In this document: one piece after another, positions 49,301 to 62,924 of the stretch
How the letters are laid out: the number at the start of each line of letters is the position of its first letter
Numbering within the stretch: position 1 is the stretch's first letter
NCBI RefSeq assembly: GCF_048771995.1
Contig: NC_133026.1
Span: 96,502,501-96,566,500, forward strand
Length of the DNA: 64,000 nt
Direction of reading: 5' to 3'
DNA from: Taeniopygia guttata
Lineage: Eukaryota > Chordata > Aves > Passeriformes > Estrildidae
Notes under the pieces: generated by a model
The model's database searches: none
Told to the model about the DNA's origin: nothing
What the model saw: the letters and a program-made list of their open reading frames with translations, nothing else
Position numbers and translations under genes: made by a program

Positions 49301-52300
49301 GGTTCAAATTCACTTAATGTGTGTTCACCTAAGTTGTGTATTCTATCCTACTTTATGATTTGGGTAGCAATACAGTGGCAGAATTATTTAAAATAATATT
49401 ATTTGCAGTTCAAAGGCCTTGATAAATTTTCATTAAAGTTGTACTTATTCATAAGCTTTACACAATATTTCTAAAATAAAAAAAAAATATATTTTTACCA
49501 TATAACCATACTTAGTGTTTGTATCTCAGAACAGGGAATTCCAGTAGATAAAAATACTAATGATTTTGATATACTTCAAATGAAAAAGAACAGAATTAAT
49601 TTCTCAAAATTTACAGATTGGAAACTATATAAGGCATGGAAATGTATAGATTTGTTATGTATATTGTACAAGAATAATTAATAATAATTAATATTTTGAG
49701 CTTTTAAAGTACTACTTTTTCCTCATTCATTTGTCGTTTAAAAGAGACTCTGCTAACTCTCTGTTGTAGTGAAACTTAGAGAAGAATAGTATTAAAAGCT
49801 TGGATTGCAACTTTCTGAGTTTTGAGCTTGTTTATTGCATATGGATGTAGGGTTTTTTTGTTATTCATGTGTCTCGATAATTACATATTCCTTCCTGCTC
49901 TAAAGTCAGAAAGGCCCACCAGAATGAATGATTTTACGCTCTCAATTCTCAGAAAAAAATGAAAGAGTTACATAATTTTATTTTAAAACAGAAGGAGAGC
50001 AAGGCCTTGCTATTTTGTATTACAGAACAAAGCAGCCTCTTTCATAGTCATTTAACTATTCATTCCTAAAGTCATAATTCATTTAAGTCCCAGAGAAGCT
50101 TGAATGGACATTGTCACAACAGGTATAATTTTGCCTTCTACAAATTACAGTTCTATATTTAGTACTCAGTTGTTTAGCAAATTAGTAAAGTGTTCACTGC
50201 CCTTATTTTTTTCCTTTTTCCTTTTGGAATGCTAATTTATTAGCATTTTATTTTCTTTTTATTGACACAGACAAGCTAATTTTCAGCCTCCTTTTCACAA
50301 ACAAAAATAAAGCTTCAGGGATGTATCTTTTTATTATTATTTGAATGCTTCAGTAATCATTTGACAAGTTGTAAAGTGGGAGTTGAGAAATGCTGAGGCT
50401 GAAAAATTCTGCTATAAAATTAAATGTGTAAGAAATTTCAGTGTCTGGTTTGTAAAGAGAGAAGGATGTAGTCTTGAAATAGACTAGGTGAAGCTACACC
50501 CACTCAAGTGCACTAATATAGTGCAGCACCCTGAGGAGGTACTCATTTGTCTTTGCTGAAATAAGATAAAACCTAACTTAAGGACAAGGACTAGAAGAAC
50601 TAAAGCCTACATTAAAGGGTTCAGTAACCTGAACATAAAACATATTAGAGCTTGAATTTCAATGTTTTGACCTGAGGAAATTGTAGATAAGTTCAAAATT
50701 TTATGCAACATGCAGCTTATCACAACCTGAATTTCTGCAGCTGCTGCAGAACCAGCAGTTTTCTTTTTGGTTTTAGAGCTGGGCCAACGTGCAGCATACT
50801 CTGTTGTATTGCACAGACATCTTCTACCTTTACTTTCTGAGATCTCCTGGAAAATCTAAAGCTAAAATAAAAAGAAACTTTCAAAGACAAAACTAGTGTG
50901 TTAATTAAAAAAAAAAAAAAAGACTGTATATTCAATCTACCCATACTTTCCACAGGTAGTATTAATATTTTTAAGTTGTTTTCTCAAACATCTAGACAAA
51001 ATGTTTCAAGTTCAAATTTTCTAGCATTACACATGCAAATAAGAATTACTGACATTAACAGTTTTAATAAAAATTAATTTCAATCATGCTAGAAGGTGGA
51101 CGAATAAACTTCTAAGGTTCTTTCCAACAGTGTACTTCTGTGATTATATGAATTCAAAAAAGCCTGAAAAATTCAGAAGCCTTTGGTCTTTAAAAAAATC
51201 AAGAAAAAAATTATATATGCAATGCTTTCAGATCTGAATATATAAGATATCTGATTTGGAAAACAAAAAGCAATTATTATCTACTTTATAGTAATAAAAC
51301 AATTTTTTGTGTCTATGTAGCAATCTCAACAATCTCTGAACTTATGCATATTACAGAGTTTTCCTTTTAACAAGAAAGACATCTGGTTCTGTTAATTTCA
51401 TCTTGAAATATTTCACAGTAGTCTTTGTTATGACAACCAAAGGAAATCCAAGGTCAAAAGTCACTGATCTGCTTCTTGTGGGGTTGAAATTTTATCTACA
51501 AAGACCCATACAAACTATTTTGTTTTAATTATTCCAATTTACTTCCAGCACATTGGAAATCTACCAAGGCCTTTAAAACTCGGTAAATTTTAACTTTAAG
51601 CAGTTATTTACAAGATGGAGTTGTACAAGAAATTGACTTTAGCTTGAAAAATGAGATATTTTATTAAGAGATAAAGTTATTATAAATAAAGGCTAAGATT
51701 CAGATGGGGCTACTCACTTTAAAACTTGGGAAACCAATTTGATTATATTATCACAAGACCAGAGGAAAAATTATTTTCCTCTGCCTTTCTAAATCAATAA
51801 AATTAGGCATAAAAGAAGAAGAAGAAAAAACGTCAGAGTCATGAGGTTTTTTTATTGTAAAGTCTTTTGATGTCCAGTTTTTCTAATGCTCTCTCTATAA
51901 ATAGCAAACTTCATCTGTCTGATAGTTGGTCCATTTGTGGTTATCATTATGTAGAATCAAGTACATGTTCTTCTCTTCTGCCCTTGACATTTTACTCCGG
52001 TTAGCTTCTTTACTTACCTCTGAGGGTTTCATATTTTTTAAGTTCTGGCAAAAATCTGTGGAGTATATTCTATTGCCCTTTTGTCAAGCAGTACCTGGTA
52101 TTTTGGCCTTTTAGGGGCAGTTTTCTGATGGAAATAAAAGTAGTGACATGAAGATCTATTTAGCTTATTTATTATAGAGTCTATGTCCTTGAATTGCTCC
52201 ACGATAAGTCAATAGCACAGGAAACCTCCTTCTTTCAGGAGTCTTAACTCAAACATCAAAACTGAGCTCTGAAAATTATCTCTAATAGAAACTTCATGGA

Positions 52301-54547
52301 AAAGAGCAGCTTCTTCCTCCTTTTGCAAAAATGCACACTAGGAAGTTGTGTCAAGGAAGTGATAAATAAATGGCACTTCAGCTGATGTACAGAGCTTACA
52401 TAAATTTTTAAAAAACCCGTAAATTCGTGTACAAGATTTCCACCTGGCTAGTCTCACATGAAAATTATTTCTCACTGTGCAGCCTTACTTTATATGCCAA
52501 GAGATCTCAACCAAATAACCTTCCTAGAAATATCAGAATGAGAACTCTGGAGGAAAGAGGCATGACCAGAATTGAATTGCTCAGTCACACCACTTATGTG
52601 GAAAGAGATATTCAGAGGCTTGACTGCATGAAAAACTTAAACCTTGTTTCACTAAAAGTACAAAAATATTTTTTCCTATTGCCTACAGATAACCTTAGTC
52701 TTCTAGCAATATATTCTTCTAAGGATGTGATTACAGTCAAGTAATGGTCACTTAGACACCTTTCAGCCTTTCATGTAAGACTGGATTTACTCTGGAATAA
52801 TATATATATTATATTCCATTTTCACATAGCAACATACAAAAAACATTTTCCTTCTCCCGATTCTTGGTTTCCTTTGTCTTCTACTATTTCACCAGCTAAA
52901 CACTTTCGTCAATGTGTCAATCTACATCCATAACAGAAACACTTAGTCAAACTATTTTCTCACCTTATTTTAAGCTCTGAATCTCATATGCACTCTTTTC
53001 TCACTCTTTTTCCAGTACTATATGGAGAAGTTAACGCAACACCAGACAAGCTCACATCTGAAGGACTCCACAGGTGGAGATATTTATCAAGTTGCCTGCC
53101 ACCCATGAAGTTTAACTTACTCACATTCACCTTGCCATTTCCATGCTTGACTGCAGTGATTTAATGACAAGAAGAAAGATAAGGAAGCAAAGAGTTCTTT
53201 TTATCTCTACTTCTCCATCACATATATAATCTACTTTCTGCCACCTTTAATACAGATCTAATTTAATTCATGGGAAGGAAAAAACAACAACAAACCTATA
53301 TTCTCTTTTTCTCTTAGATGAAAATATGATCTAAATGGCCTAGAAACTTTAGATATCTGAAGAACTGCTCTTTAATCTGTCTCCTCCTAAAAGAGCCCTC
53401 CTCTTGAGCTCACGAGTCAGTAGAAAGATTTAGATTGAATCCAATAGGATTGGGATGAATTTTTCTGAGAGCACGCAATGCATCTCAGTACTCTTGATAG
53501 CTCTCTAGTTTGCTACAGGAATACTGAAAATTCTCACCTACAAATAAAGATCAAGTCTACACAGCAAACCAATCAATTTCAAAATTGTTTAGGGATTTTT
53601 AAATTCAGTGTTGCATATATGAGATTGTTTGTACTGGAACTTATTTTCTTTCACATAATCACTGAACAAGCAAAATTTCTAAACTCAAATTCAGTTTCTG
53701 TGAGCATTACCACATATGAGAAAATGCTAAATGAAGATAGTGGGCCATGTTCATGAAAGCTCTTTGTGGAGGTAGTTGACCTTGCCATACAACGTATTTT
53801 AAAGTGGTAGTTCAATAGCTTAAAGTGATTTGATAACACGATTTTTTAAAGTCAAGCCTTTAGAACTTTTTTTTAATTTCCAGCTAAAATTACCTTTTTT
53901 TCACTTATTTATGAGGCTATTTAATGGCATAATTGAATGATAGCCATTATCTGTTTGTTATTTCCATTCAGTGGTAAGAGGCTACAAAGTGAAATGCCCA
54001 AGATGCACTTCACCAGTTCTCTATTTGTCATTCCTCATTACCATCCTGACCAGCACCTGGGAATATATGGGTTGTTTGTTCACAGAGCACTCATGTGGTG
54101 CAGGGCTATACCACTCTAGAGACACTGAGAACCATGCCTGAATCTCACTGCCCAGCTTGGTTCCATTCAGAAATCCCACTCCAGAACCTGCAGGGCCTCC
54201 CACACCCTAAACTGATGCCTGCATTCCTCTTCTTTGAATTAGATGTTTTCTAGTCCAAGATGTTGATTTCCAGGGAGGAGGGGATGACCAGGTAGGAAGG
54301 AACAATAAGATGCTTCAGGAGGTGTCATAAAAAGCACAGAAGCTAAGAAAATTGCACTCGCCAGAAACAGCAGGAAGCAGCAAGGTTCAATCTAAGGGTG
54401 TTGTTAAGAGATAAAGGGAATGTAGAAAATGAAATCGAATAGTAATCTAAATCCTCAGTCATTACCTAAAATCTGGGAACTGTATGTTAAACAGTTAAAT
54501 ATAAGCCTGCAACTCATGTGAGAATGTTACACCATAGAATTCCTGAA
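46354..54547. other. AT-rich intergenic DNA, no gene recognised
   Basis: I see no supported gene. A G/C-richer patch at about 47390-47600 contains short open frames on both strands with no recognised family. One CR1 tail lies at 51.1 kb. A minus-strand poly-T with an AATAAA-like context near 50.9 kb is not convincing as a retrocopy. Confidence 0.55.
51088..51150 (+). mobile_element. CR1 3' tail fragment
   Basis: GAAGGTGGACGAATAAAC, then TTCTAAGGTTCTTTCCAAC and TTCTGTGATTATATGA, follow the CR1 tail order (TTGGACCAGATGACC, GGTCCCTTCCAAC, TTCTGTGATTCTATGA). Only the last 60 bases or so remain. Confidence 0.6.
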
Positions 54548-54553
54548 GTACTG
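54548..54553. repeat. Left target-site duplication GTACTG
   Basis: These six bases immediately precede the LTR start and are repeated exactly after its end. Confidence 0.85.
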
Positions 54554-55276
54554 TGTCGTGGTGTGGGTTGATTTAGTCAGTTGGTTTTATTAATGTTAGT
54601 TACCCTTTATGCTCCCCCATTTGTCCCCTCACAGTTGGTTTGATCCAAGCTGTTTACCCCAAAAGTTCCCGCTACTTGGCTCCCCAGTTATCTGTCAATC
54701 TTTTCACCTCTCCCTGTTTTCTCCTTATTTAGTTCCATCAATCTGAGATTGTTTCTACCCTTTTGGTCATCAATCCTGTAACCACCCCCAGTTTCTTCCA
54801 GAAAGTTCTGTATCAATCACCCGGGTTTAGCTTTTCTACTTGTCCCCTGACCTTGTGCCCAGCAATGTTATGTTATCATTGGTTTTTATAATTGGTGTCA
54901 TCCCTCTCTGGTTTATCCCCATTGGGCGAGACAGGTTTGCACCCCTGTCCGCCCACCCCCTATTTAAGTTGTTATAATCTTTGATTTCTTTGGCATTTGT
55001 TCCTGCGCCCACTTAGAGGGCACCTTTGTTCTTGCCCCAGCTGGGGAGATAAAGACTCTTTGGGCTCACACACAAGTGTCCTTCTCTAATCCCTTCATCT
55101 CCTCTCAGCGTGCAGAGCTACCAAACCTGCACACCCATGAGCAGCACTCAGCACCACCAGGGTGGCCAACGCCGTTCCCCTGGGGTGTCCCCTCTCGTGG
55201 TGGCCACCCGGCCTCACATGGGCAGTGCCGGCCGGCTCATCCCACCTGCCCGAGGCCATGGCAGGTAGCTGCCGCA
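54554..55276 (+). mobile_element. Complete solo LTR, ERVK-like endogenous retrovirus
   Basis: The element is 723 bp, starts TGTCGTGGTGTGGG and ends GCCGCA, with a perfect 6-bp target duplication (GTACTG) on both sides. Six bases is typical of ERVK-type integrases in birds. A TATA-like TATTTAA at 54961-54967 precedes a GATAAA at 55048-55053 that may serve as the polyadenylation signal, followed by a GC-rich U5. A CCCATTGGG element lies near 54918. It keeps both ends and CpGs and looks much younger than the other LTRs here. No internal viral region remains, as expected after recombination between two LTRs. Confidence 0.85.
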
Positions 55277-55282
55277 GTACTG
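55277..55282. repeat. Right target-site duplication GTACTG
   Basis: Exact copy of the six bases at 54548-54553. Removing the LTR and one copy restores a continuous AT-rich flank. Confidence 0.85.
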
Positions 55283-56614
55283 TGCTCAAATATACAGACT
55301 GATCCTATTTCTTCATGGTGAATGTTGCAGCAGAAAATTCTATTATAAAAGATCAATTTTGATGTCGTTTGCATGCAGGACTTTGCAAATGAACATAGAA
55401 ACAACTGTCCTGCATTCGTTTTTAGGTTTACTTGGGATCCACTAAGATTTCAGAGTCACATCTTCTACTGAGTTAAGCAACCACTAAACTAAGAAGTTCC
55501 TACAACATGTTTCTAGCTGGAAATTCATCTAGTTGCCAGGCTGAGTTCATAAAACCAGTTTTACACATCTCTTCTCAGACTTTGTATTCTTGAAACATCC
55601 CTGACTGTTCTTACCTTTGCAGGTAATCTCTCAATTATCCTAATAATAAGAAAAATTTCAAAATGTCATGTGCTTTTGTTTGGGGTTTTTTGGTGGTTTT
55701 TTTTTTGTTTGTTTGTTTTTTTGCAAGAGATAGCTGTTGATTAAAATTTTATCTTTCTTCTATTTCTTTACAGAAAAAAATATGTACTCTGAAACTTATA
55801 CTTCAAGACTAAATTTTATAGGCCATTTTTTCTAAGCCTAGCTTTGGAAAAAGAAAATATTTCTCCCATAACATTATGTATAGCCTAATAAATAACAATA
55901 GTAGGAAAAAAACCCCTGATTTCTCCTAGCTGATCTCTATTTGTCCATAGTATAAAACATGCAGTTCAGTTAACTGGGTGATACTGTCTGAACCAGCTTC
56001 ATGTCAGGTTTTCAAAGGAAATAAAAATAAAACTGTTTAAAAGCTATAACAGGGAGTCTGACTGGGAATTTTCTTAAAATGATGTAATATTTCATAAATC
56101 ATGTATGTAGATACACTAAAAGGCAAAACTTGCCCCATACAGAGGAAAAAAAAGCAATTTTATCTCTCTCCTTTGGAGGTCTGAATTATGTATACCCAAT
56201 AAAATATCCATATTTAGTTCCAGTATAAGGCATTTTGTTTTACCTCATTGCAGAATACTAAGCATTTGATTGCCATCTATACCAGAAGCATAGTGGTAAT
56301 CTGTGAAAAAAATGTGCTCTTTGTAAATTTAAAACATCTTAAAAATTCCTCTTACAAAAACATCAGTGATTTTTGATGTAGTTGTGGAGGAAGAAATTTC
56401 CCACATAAAATGGTTTGTCAAAATAACATCTTGATCTCTTCCTCTACATATTTGAACCACAGAAAAAGGTTAAGATTTGCATTAAGACACGGTAACTTTT
56501 AAGCAAATTGGAAAAGAAGTTTTCCTGCTTTCAAGAATAAATTGAAAAAAAAGGCCTAAAAAACTCAACTCAGTCCAGATATCCCGCTTTAAGAAAACAC
56601 AGAAAGGAACAAGG
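55283..56614. other. AT-rich intergenic DNA, no gene recognised
   Basis: The only notable content is a G/T-only tract at 55674-55723. Open frames are short and without recognised families. Confidence 0.55.
55674..55723. repeat. G/T-only tract, 50 bp
   Basis: Fifty bases contain only T and G, with T runs broken by G to GGGG. It is similar in style to the 29.0 kb tract. Confidence 0.9.
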
Positions 56615-56919
56615 TGTTGAGGCAGGACGGGAATGAAGAGACTGACTCAGAAGACTGTGAGAGTAAACTCTGGTTTATTCAAATGCACCGCTGCTTTATA
56701 CACAGCTTCGTGAGGACCAATTCCATTGGTCCTGAAGTGAAAACAAGCCACACCATTGGTGCAGAGTTCTTGACGCACAGTGATACAACTTAACTATAAA
56801 CAATGGGAACAAATAAGAGATAAACCTCTTATTTACATTCTTTTCCAACAGATTCCCAGGCTCCTGCCTGGTTAGAAACTTTCCGTTTCTCTCTTTGACT
56901 GAATCTGAGACCGAAAACA
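56615..56919 (-). mobile_element. Short solo LTR, endogenous retrovirus
   Basis: The sense strand is minus: it reads TGTTTTCGGTCTCAG at the 5' end and CCTCAACA at the 3' end. A minus-strand TATAAA at 56695-56700 lies 15 bases upstream of AATAAA at 56674-56679, and CCAAT elements lie further upstream near 56719-56760. This is a compact U3-R-U5 layout of 305 bp. The flanking AACAAGGT occurs on both sides, overlapping the proposed right end, so the exact target duplication is ambiguous. I recognise the sequence as a songbird LTR type. No coding region is attached. Confidence 0.65.
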
Positions 56920-59900
56920 AGGTACTCAAAAGGATTTTCAGTACAATTGTAAGGCATGCCTTTGGAATCACACTAAACTAATATGCACTATTTAATTTCC
57001 TTTACCTAATAAGTAGACTAATATGAAAATAAAATGTAGTCTTCATCTCCGTTTGATACAATAGTGTCCTTTTCTACTACTTGTATACCTGACATCAATT
57101 TGTCCACTGGTAGAACATCAAGCCTTTCCATCTGTTCACACCTTGTTAACACCACCAATCTTACTGCAATCTTACTGCAATCTACCTCTCTCTGTCCCAG
57201 TAGACTGAGAATGCAGTGGACCTCAGTTGCATCTTCATTCACAACACTAAGTGAAAAACGTCTAAAAAAGTCTTTAACTCATATCTTCTCCTTGAGTAAA
57301 AAGGAGAATCTATCATGTGCTCCTTTCTTACTCAGATCAACTTAACATTTCTACCTTACACTTCAGAAAACCACCATTTTCTCAGAAGTCATTGCTGCCG
57401 GTAACTGGGTGTAGGACCACGATATTTACCTCTGTCTAAAGGATATTGCTTTTATTTACTCAGTCATTAAAATCAAAATTCTAAACTCTTGAAAGAGCTA
57501 TCAAACCTTTCAACAAAACTATTAGTATTTAAAAATATTATATGCTCTAAATGCTAACAACAAGAATTCTGTTCATAATGTCCGAGGCAGTTTCCAAAAT
57601 GTCTTTTTGTCCTTTATGTTATGTACTGACATACATCTCTAATGGTTAAATCAAAGAGGTTTTGATTCTACTTAAGACATCCACTAATACAAAAGTTATT
57701 TCTCTCTTGACACCCTCTACAAATGGGTCACCTATTCTCACAGAAAGACTCAGACATGGTTAATTCTTCAGTATTCATTATTTTTCCCCATTACCTTTCT
57801 CCCTACTTTATTTCAGTGAGAAACAAGTTTTCACTGTTTCTTATCTTCCTCAGCCAGAGAAAAAAAAGCACATCTCTGATTTCCATTTCTTTTCCCTACC
57901 AATCTTTTCTCTTGGAGTCCCTGCTGGGTTTCTATGGATGCCTAATTTCTCACAGAATTTACTATCCATACAGTAAAAAAAATTGATATGACTTTTATAT
58001 TTTTAAAAGCCTAAATTAATTAACCAAATATTTCACATATTTTGTAGGTTAAAAACAACTGCATATACCTCAGGTCTTTCTAGTCAACATACATCTACAA
58101 ATATAAAGTCTTACTTAAGGAAATGCCTCTTAATATCTCTCTTGCCAAAATACTTCCTTGAAGGAACTCATAAAAAAAAGTAGTTATGTATCAATTCTTT
58201 AAGTTCAACTGGCTAATCTTTTATTTTAAAATTACAATCTAAGTTGCAATTATGATCTGAAAAGAACAGAAGGAGCATTTAAAAAAAGAAGTAAAGTTAT
58301 CAGTTTCTGGACATCTGTATTTTAAAGATTTAATTTTCAAACATGAATCATTCACAAATGAACATCTAAGAAGACCTTTTTCAGAATATACCAGAACAGT
58401 TTTGCATTGCCCTGAGCTGTGTAAAAATGGAAAGAGATAAGCAAAAGACTCTGACAGACAGCTGTAACAGAAAGATTAAAAATTCTCATCAAATATAAAG
58501 TTCAAGTGGAGTGCAGACTTTGCTACAATAAATCTGCATTTGTAGACTTTTGCATTTTGCTTGTGTCTAGAGTTAGAGAGTCTTACTGTTTACTTCCTTG
58601 GAATGCTTCTTATTTTATTGAGAAAGTTTTTCAAGTCCGAGATGCTTTGTGATTAATTTTGAGGGGTAACTAATAATGTCAATTTTTTATCTATCGAAGT
58701 TCTAATAATTTGTTTTCTACCTATTTTAAAAGTTACTTCTCACTTAGTGTTTTTTATGGTAAATAAAGATGAATTCTGAATGTTCAAAAGACTTCTTTCC
58801 TCTTGCTATGAGGGAAGAGCTTTGGAGAAAAGAAAACTTTTTGTTCATTATGAAATACAGTTTTATTCCAAACTATATATATGTCACAGAAGCTCCTCAG
58901 GACCACTCCAGGTTTAAAAGTTGGAAGGAGTTTGAAATGTACTGGCTTTATATGCTAAGTCTTTCTTGAGCATGGTATGGCTCTATTTAAATCCAGAAAT
59001 ACTACATTTTTAGGAGAAATTCTATAATAGGCAAATGGAAAGTTATTGTCATATATATTTTACAATATTTTAATGCAAAATATTTGGTGTGAGTTCTGAA
59101 GAGTCTTCCCAGACATTCTTGCAGTGCACATAGATGAGTGTGAGAGGAAAAGAAAGAGAGCCTACAGCTTTCAGAATTTTTCAGCTTTTCAGAAATTCAG
59201 AAGCTCAACACATTGTGCAGTGGCATTTGGATGGAGTGCTTAAAATGATTAAAATAAAGACCATAACAGGAAGAAATTGTTTCTTCATTATCGTGGCAAA
59301 ATAAGTCACACAAGCAGAGGTGATCTCATTTTGGATGTTGTAGATGCTGTGAATTTTGTATTTCTCTACATATAATGCATTGTATATATACACAGAGGTT
59401 TATGCAGGTTTATATCTCCTGTGAACTATATCATATGCCTTTATGGTATGCTTAACTATGATACTTTATGATACTTTAACTATCTATACATACTGATACA
59501 TAATTTTAATAAAACTAGCATTTTTTTCCTTTCACTTAGGCTACATACTGTCCTTTTCTAAAGACAGAATACTCTGTTCTCATTTTGTTCCTTTTTTTCT
59601 CTGACTATTCCTGCCTTCACTTTGAATTCTAGGTGGTGCCCTCTGTAGCCTCTTCATGCTCCAAGTACTTTTCGTCTTTTCGTTTGCCATCTGCAGTCTT
59701 CTATCATCTGGGGCAGCCCCTCAGTTTTACCATGTCCCTGAAAGCCATGTGGAATCATCACCTAGGATGAGATCCAGGAACAGATTGACACCTACATTCA
59801 GATGAATATGCAAGACATATATAGCTTGGAATTCTAATCCATTAAAACAGAGCCAACACTGAATATGGAGTCTGGAAAGTTACTCTGTTAATCGACCACT

Positions 59901-62792
59901 AGTTTAGGGTAATCTGAATAACTGCTTAGGCTCAGCTGAATGTATTCCTCATGACCTTTCACTGGTTGCCTTACAGGTAATCTCGGAATCTATCCTGACT
60001 GACTCTTATTCAGGAAGGGGTCTTACAGGTTTTATGACCTCTCTTCCAGCTCTGTGTATTTATCCAGGGTAATGACAAATTGCCTCAAATGGTACCAGAT
60101 GGCTCTGTTTAGACAACTGAACCAAGATAGACCTTAGGGATGTGAAAGGGAGTTTACAAATCTTTTAAATTTGAAGACATGTAAAGTAAACAATAGATGT
60201 TTTAATCCAGAGCTGTCTTGCTCTTTCATCCATATCTCCTATTTCCTAGGGTGTCCAAATTATTCTTCCACTTTCATATTTCACTATCAAATGCCTTGGT
60301 TCCTAATGTGTTAAAAATATTCCTCAGAAAAGAGAACACTAAAGGCAGGAAAAGAGGAGGATTAGACACTTCTTGGGATAAGAGAGAGGAAAACAGATAA
60401 AATTTTGTGAGGGTTCATGTTGCATTGTTAGATAAAGCACATCTTAAACTGAACATGGAGAAAAGTATGCTGCAGGCAAACCCAGATGAAAAAGATATTT
60501 GGGAAGATTGTTCATAAGGAAAGGAATAAATTGAGAAGTAGTTAAGATTTAAGCTAATTTTTGTTCATAAAAAACCAAAAATGGAATGTATTTCTGAAAA
60601 CTATTGTTAATTATAAAGAGATGTTTTTATTCTGAATTTGATTTCAATTATTTATTGCTATCATATTTGAAAATATACTGGCATAATTTTGAAATAAGGT
60701 AAAGATAGTTTTAAATAGAAACATTACATTTAAAAATTATTTGAAGCAATTAAAAATGCAGTTACAAGTGGCAATATCATATATGTTATCATAGAAAGCC
60801 CTTTTTGTGAACACTTGCCTTACAGAAATGTCGGATAGGTTTCCACAAATATTCTTACAGCAAAGTTGACTTTATATTCCATATTTATGGAGAAAAAACA
60901 ACATATGGATCTCCATCTCTTAAATATTTTCTCTAACTCTTCATTTTCTTCTTGTAACTTTCATCCATTTTATCTCTGTTCTACCAAGCAACTCCAAAAA
61001 CAGCCCAATTCATTTAAATTCTAGCTCTCTGTACATATTAAATTCATAATCTGAATCATTCTTGAAACAACCTAATGATGCCTGAATCTGTGTTAACTCA
61101 TCACTGGGCTCAGTAATGAGGAACTTCATTTTTATTGTAACACAGATGAGGACATCATGTTCTTTAGGGAAAAGCAGCTCAGGTCTCCCAAACTGCTGTA
61201 CTGCAGACGAGGTCACATCAAAAGCTGTTCCTTCCAAGAAAGCACAAACCTTACAGTGTCTGTGTCAGTCTCAGGGTCTACCTTCTGCTTATTTTCTCTT
61301 CTAATCAGAATCAACTCAAATTTTAAAGTTGTGGAAATTAAATTCCTTTCCTTTAGTAATACACGTTGATAGTAATACATGGACCTTTGTCTTTCTCTTT
61401 TGAAAACATTAAAATTATTGCTAGGTATGCCAGCTACAATTGCCAGATCTCCATTTTTCCTCTCTTCCAGTGTAATTTTGCTTTTTGAACTGTGTATTCT
61501 TTTGGTCAGGCTCACCCAATATTTTGACAACCTTTATGTTACTATATATCATAAAGACAGATAAGCAAACACTATTGAATATCTTCCTAATGTTCTGCCT
61601 TGAGGTTCTTTTTTTCTTCCAGAGATTTCCTCTTACATAAAGAAACCAAAAGGAAATTGTTTTAATGCATAAGAAAAGTATTCAAAAAGCATGTGCTAAG
61701 GGATTGAGGAAATTATAGACACATTGGAGGTACAGCTGGCTATAAAAAAATCAGTCCCTTTCATCTACACTACAGATATGCTAACAAGTATTAATTAAAT
61801 GTCTTGTAATCTTGCTGTCAAATTACATAGAAATGTTTGCAGTATGTGCTGCAATTTCAAACATTTCAAACATAATAACAGCCAAATGGGATTAAAAAGG
61901 AGCAGCTCAGCAGTGAGACAGCAACAACCAGTAGCTTATGCATACCAAAAACTTTTATAAAAAAAATCAAGAAGAACAGCATTCACTTTTCTACATCACA
62001 GGCTCAAAGTTACCAAATATTCCCCTGGGCCACCTCTTTGATTATTCTTCTCATGCCCTTCCCTTTATGTAATTTGGAGGGCTAGGGGAGGAAGAGAAGC
62101 TATAAAAATAATGTCCAACTAAACTAAAGTACAATTTAAGAAAGCTGAGGACATTCCAATGTGAAATGTAAAATAGTCAAACCAAAATCTGATTCAATTT
62201 CTGTCTCTAGATCTGACTTAGTGATCATGAATAAATATTTTACTACTCCTTTAATTTAATTGAAACATTTTCTTAAAAGAAAATGCAATTTTACTTTTAC
62301 AACACTGAGATCTTTGGACAATGTTCTAAAAAAATCAGAATAAGAGAAAATTGGACACAATATGTAGTGATACATTAACATCATATTAATAGTAAGTGTA
62401 TATATATCTTTATTTACATATATATGCATAATCTAACATGAGAATTTTGAGCACAAATATTTAGCATTCAGCTCTAGATCTGGTAGAAATATTCCTATGA
62501 TGAATGATGCTAGAGTAATGCTCGGATTTGCTCATATGATTAAAGATGCTACCATCCCAGGTGGTGTACTACAAAGTTGATGAATCTCTCTCCAAATCCT
62601 CTTTCTTTTGTCCCTTTTGTACCTGGACTAGAGGCTTACATTTTCTCTACTTGATTACATGTAAAAACATTTTAAAAACATATAAGTTTGCCCTTGGCAT
62701 TTTAAAACCAAAAGAGTTAGCTGTACAGGCAAAACACAAGATTAGGGAGCTAATTATTACACGTATTCTTTCACAGCAATGCAGGTGTAGGT
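56920..62792. other. AT-rich intergenic DNA, no gene recognised
   Basis: No coding or RNA gene is supported. Open frames reach about 105 codons but lack any recognised family, splice context or composition shift. Nothing repeat-like stands out apart from short A/T runs. Confidence 0.55.
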
Positions 62793-62924
62793 AGGGGATA
62801 TTCAAGAACTTTCTGGACACAATCCTCTCCCATGTGCTCCAGGTTGAACCCACTTGAGCAGGGAGGTTGGAGTGGATTACCCAGTGTGGTTCTTTCCAAA
62901 CTGACCCATTCTGTGATTTTGTGA
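62793..62924 (+). mobile_element. CR1 LINE, 3' tail fragment
   Basis: The order GGGGATATTCAAGAACTTTC, CTGGACACAATCCTCTCC, CATGTGCTCCAGGTTGA, TTGAGCAGGGAGGTTGG and CTGACCCATTCTGTGATTTTG is that of the 3' end of avian CR1, plus strand. About 130 bp remain, 5'-truncated, with clear terminal repeats. Confidence 0.8.
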
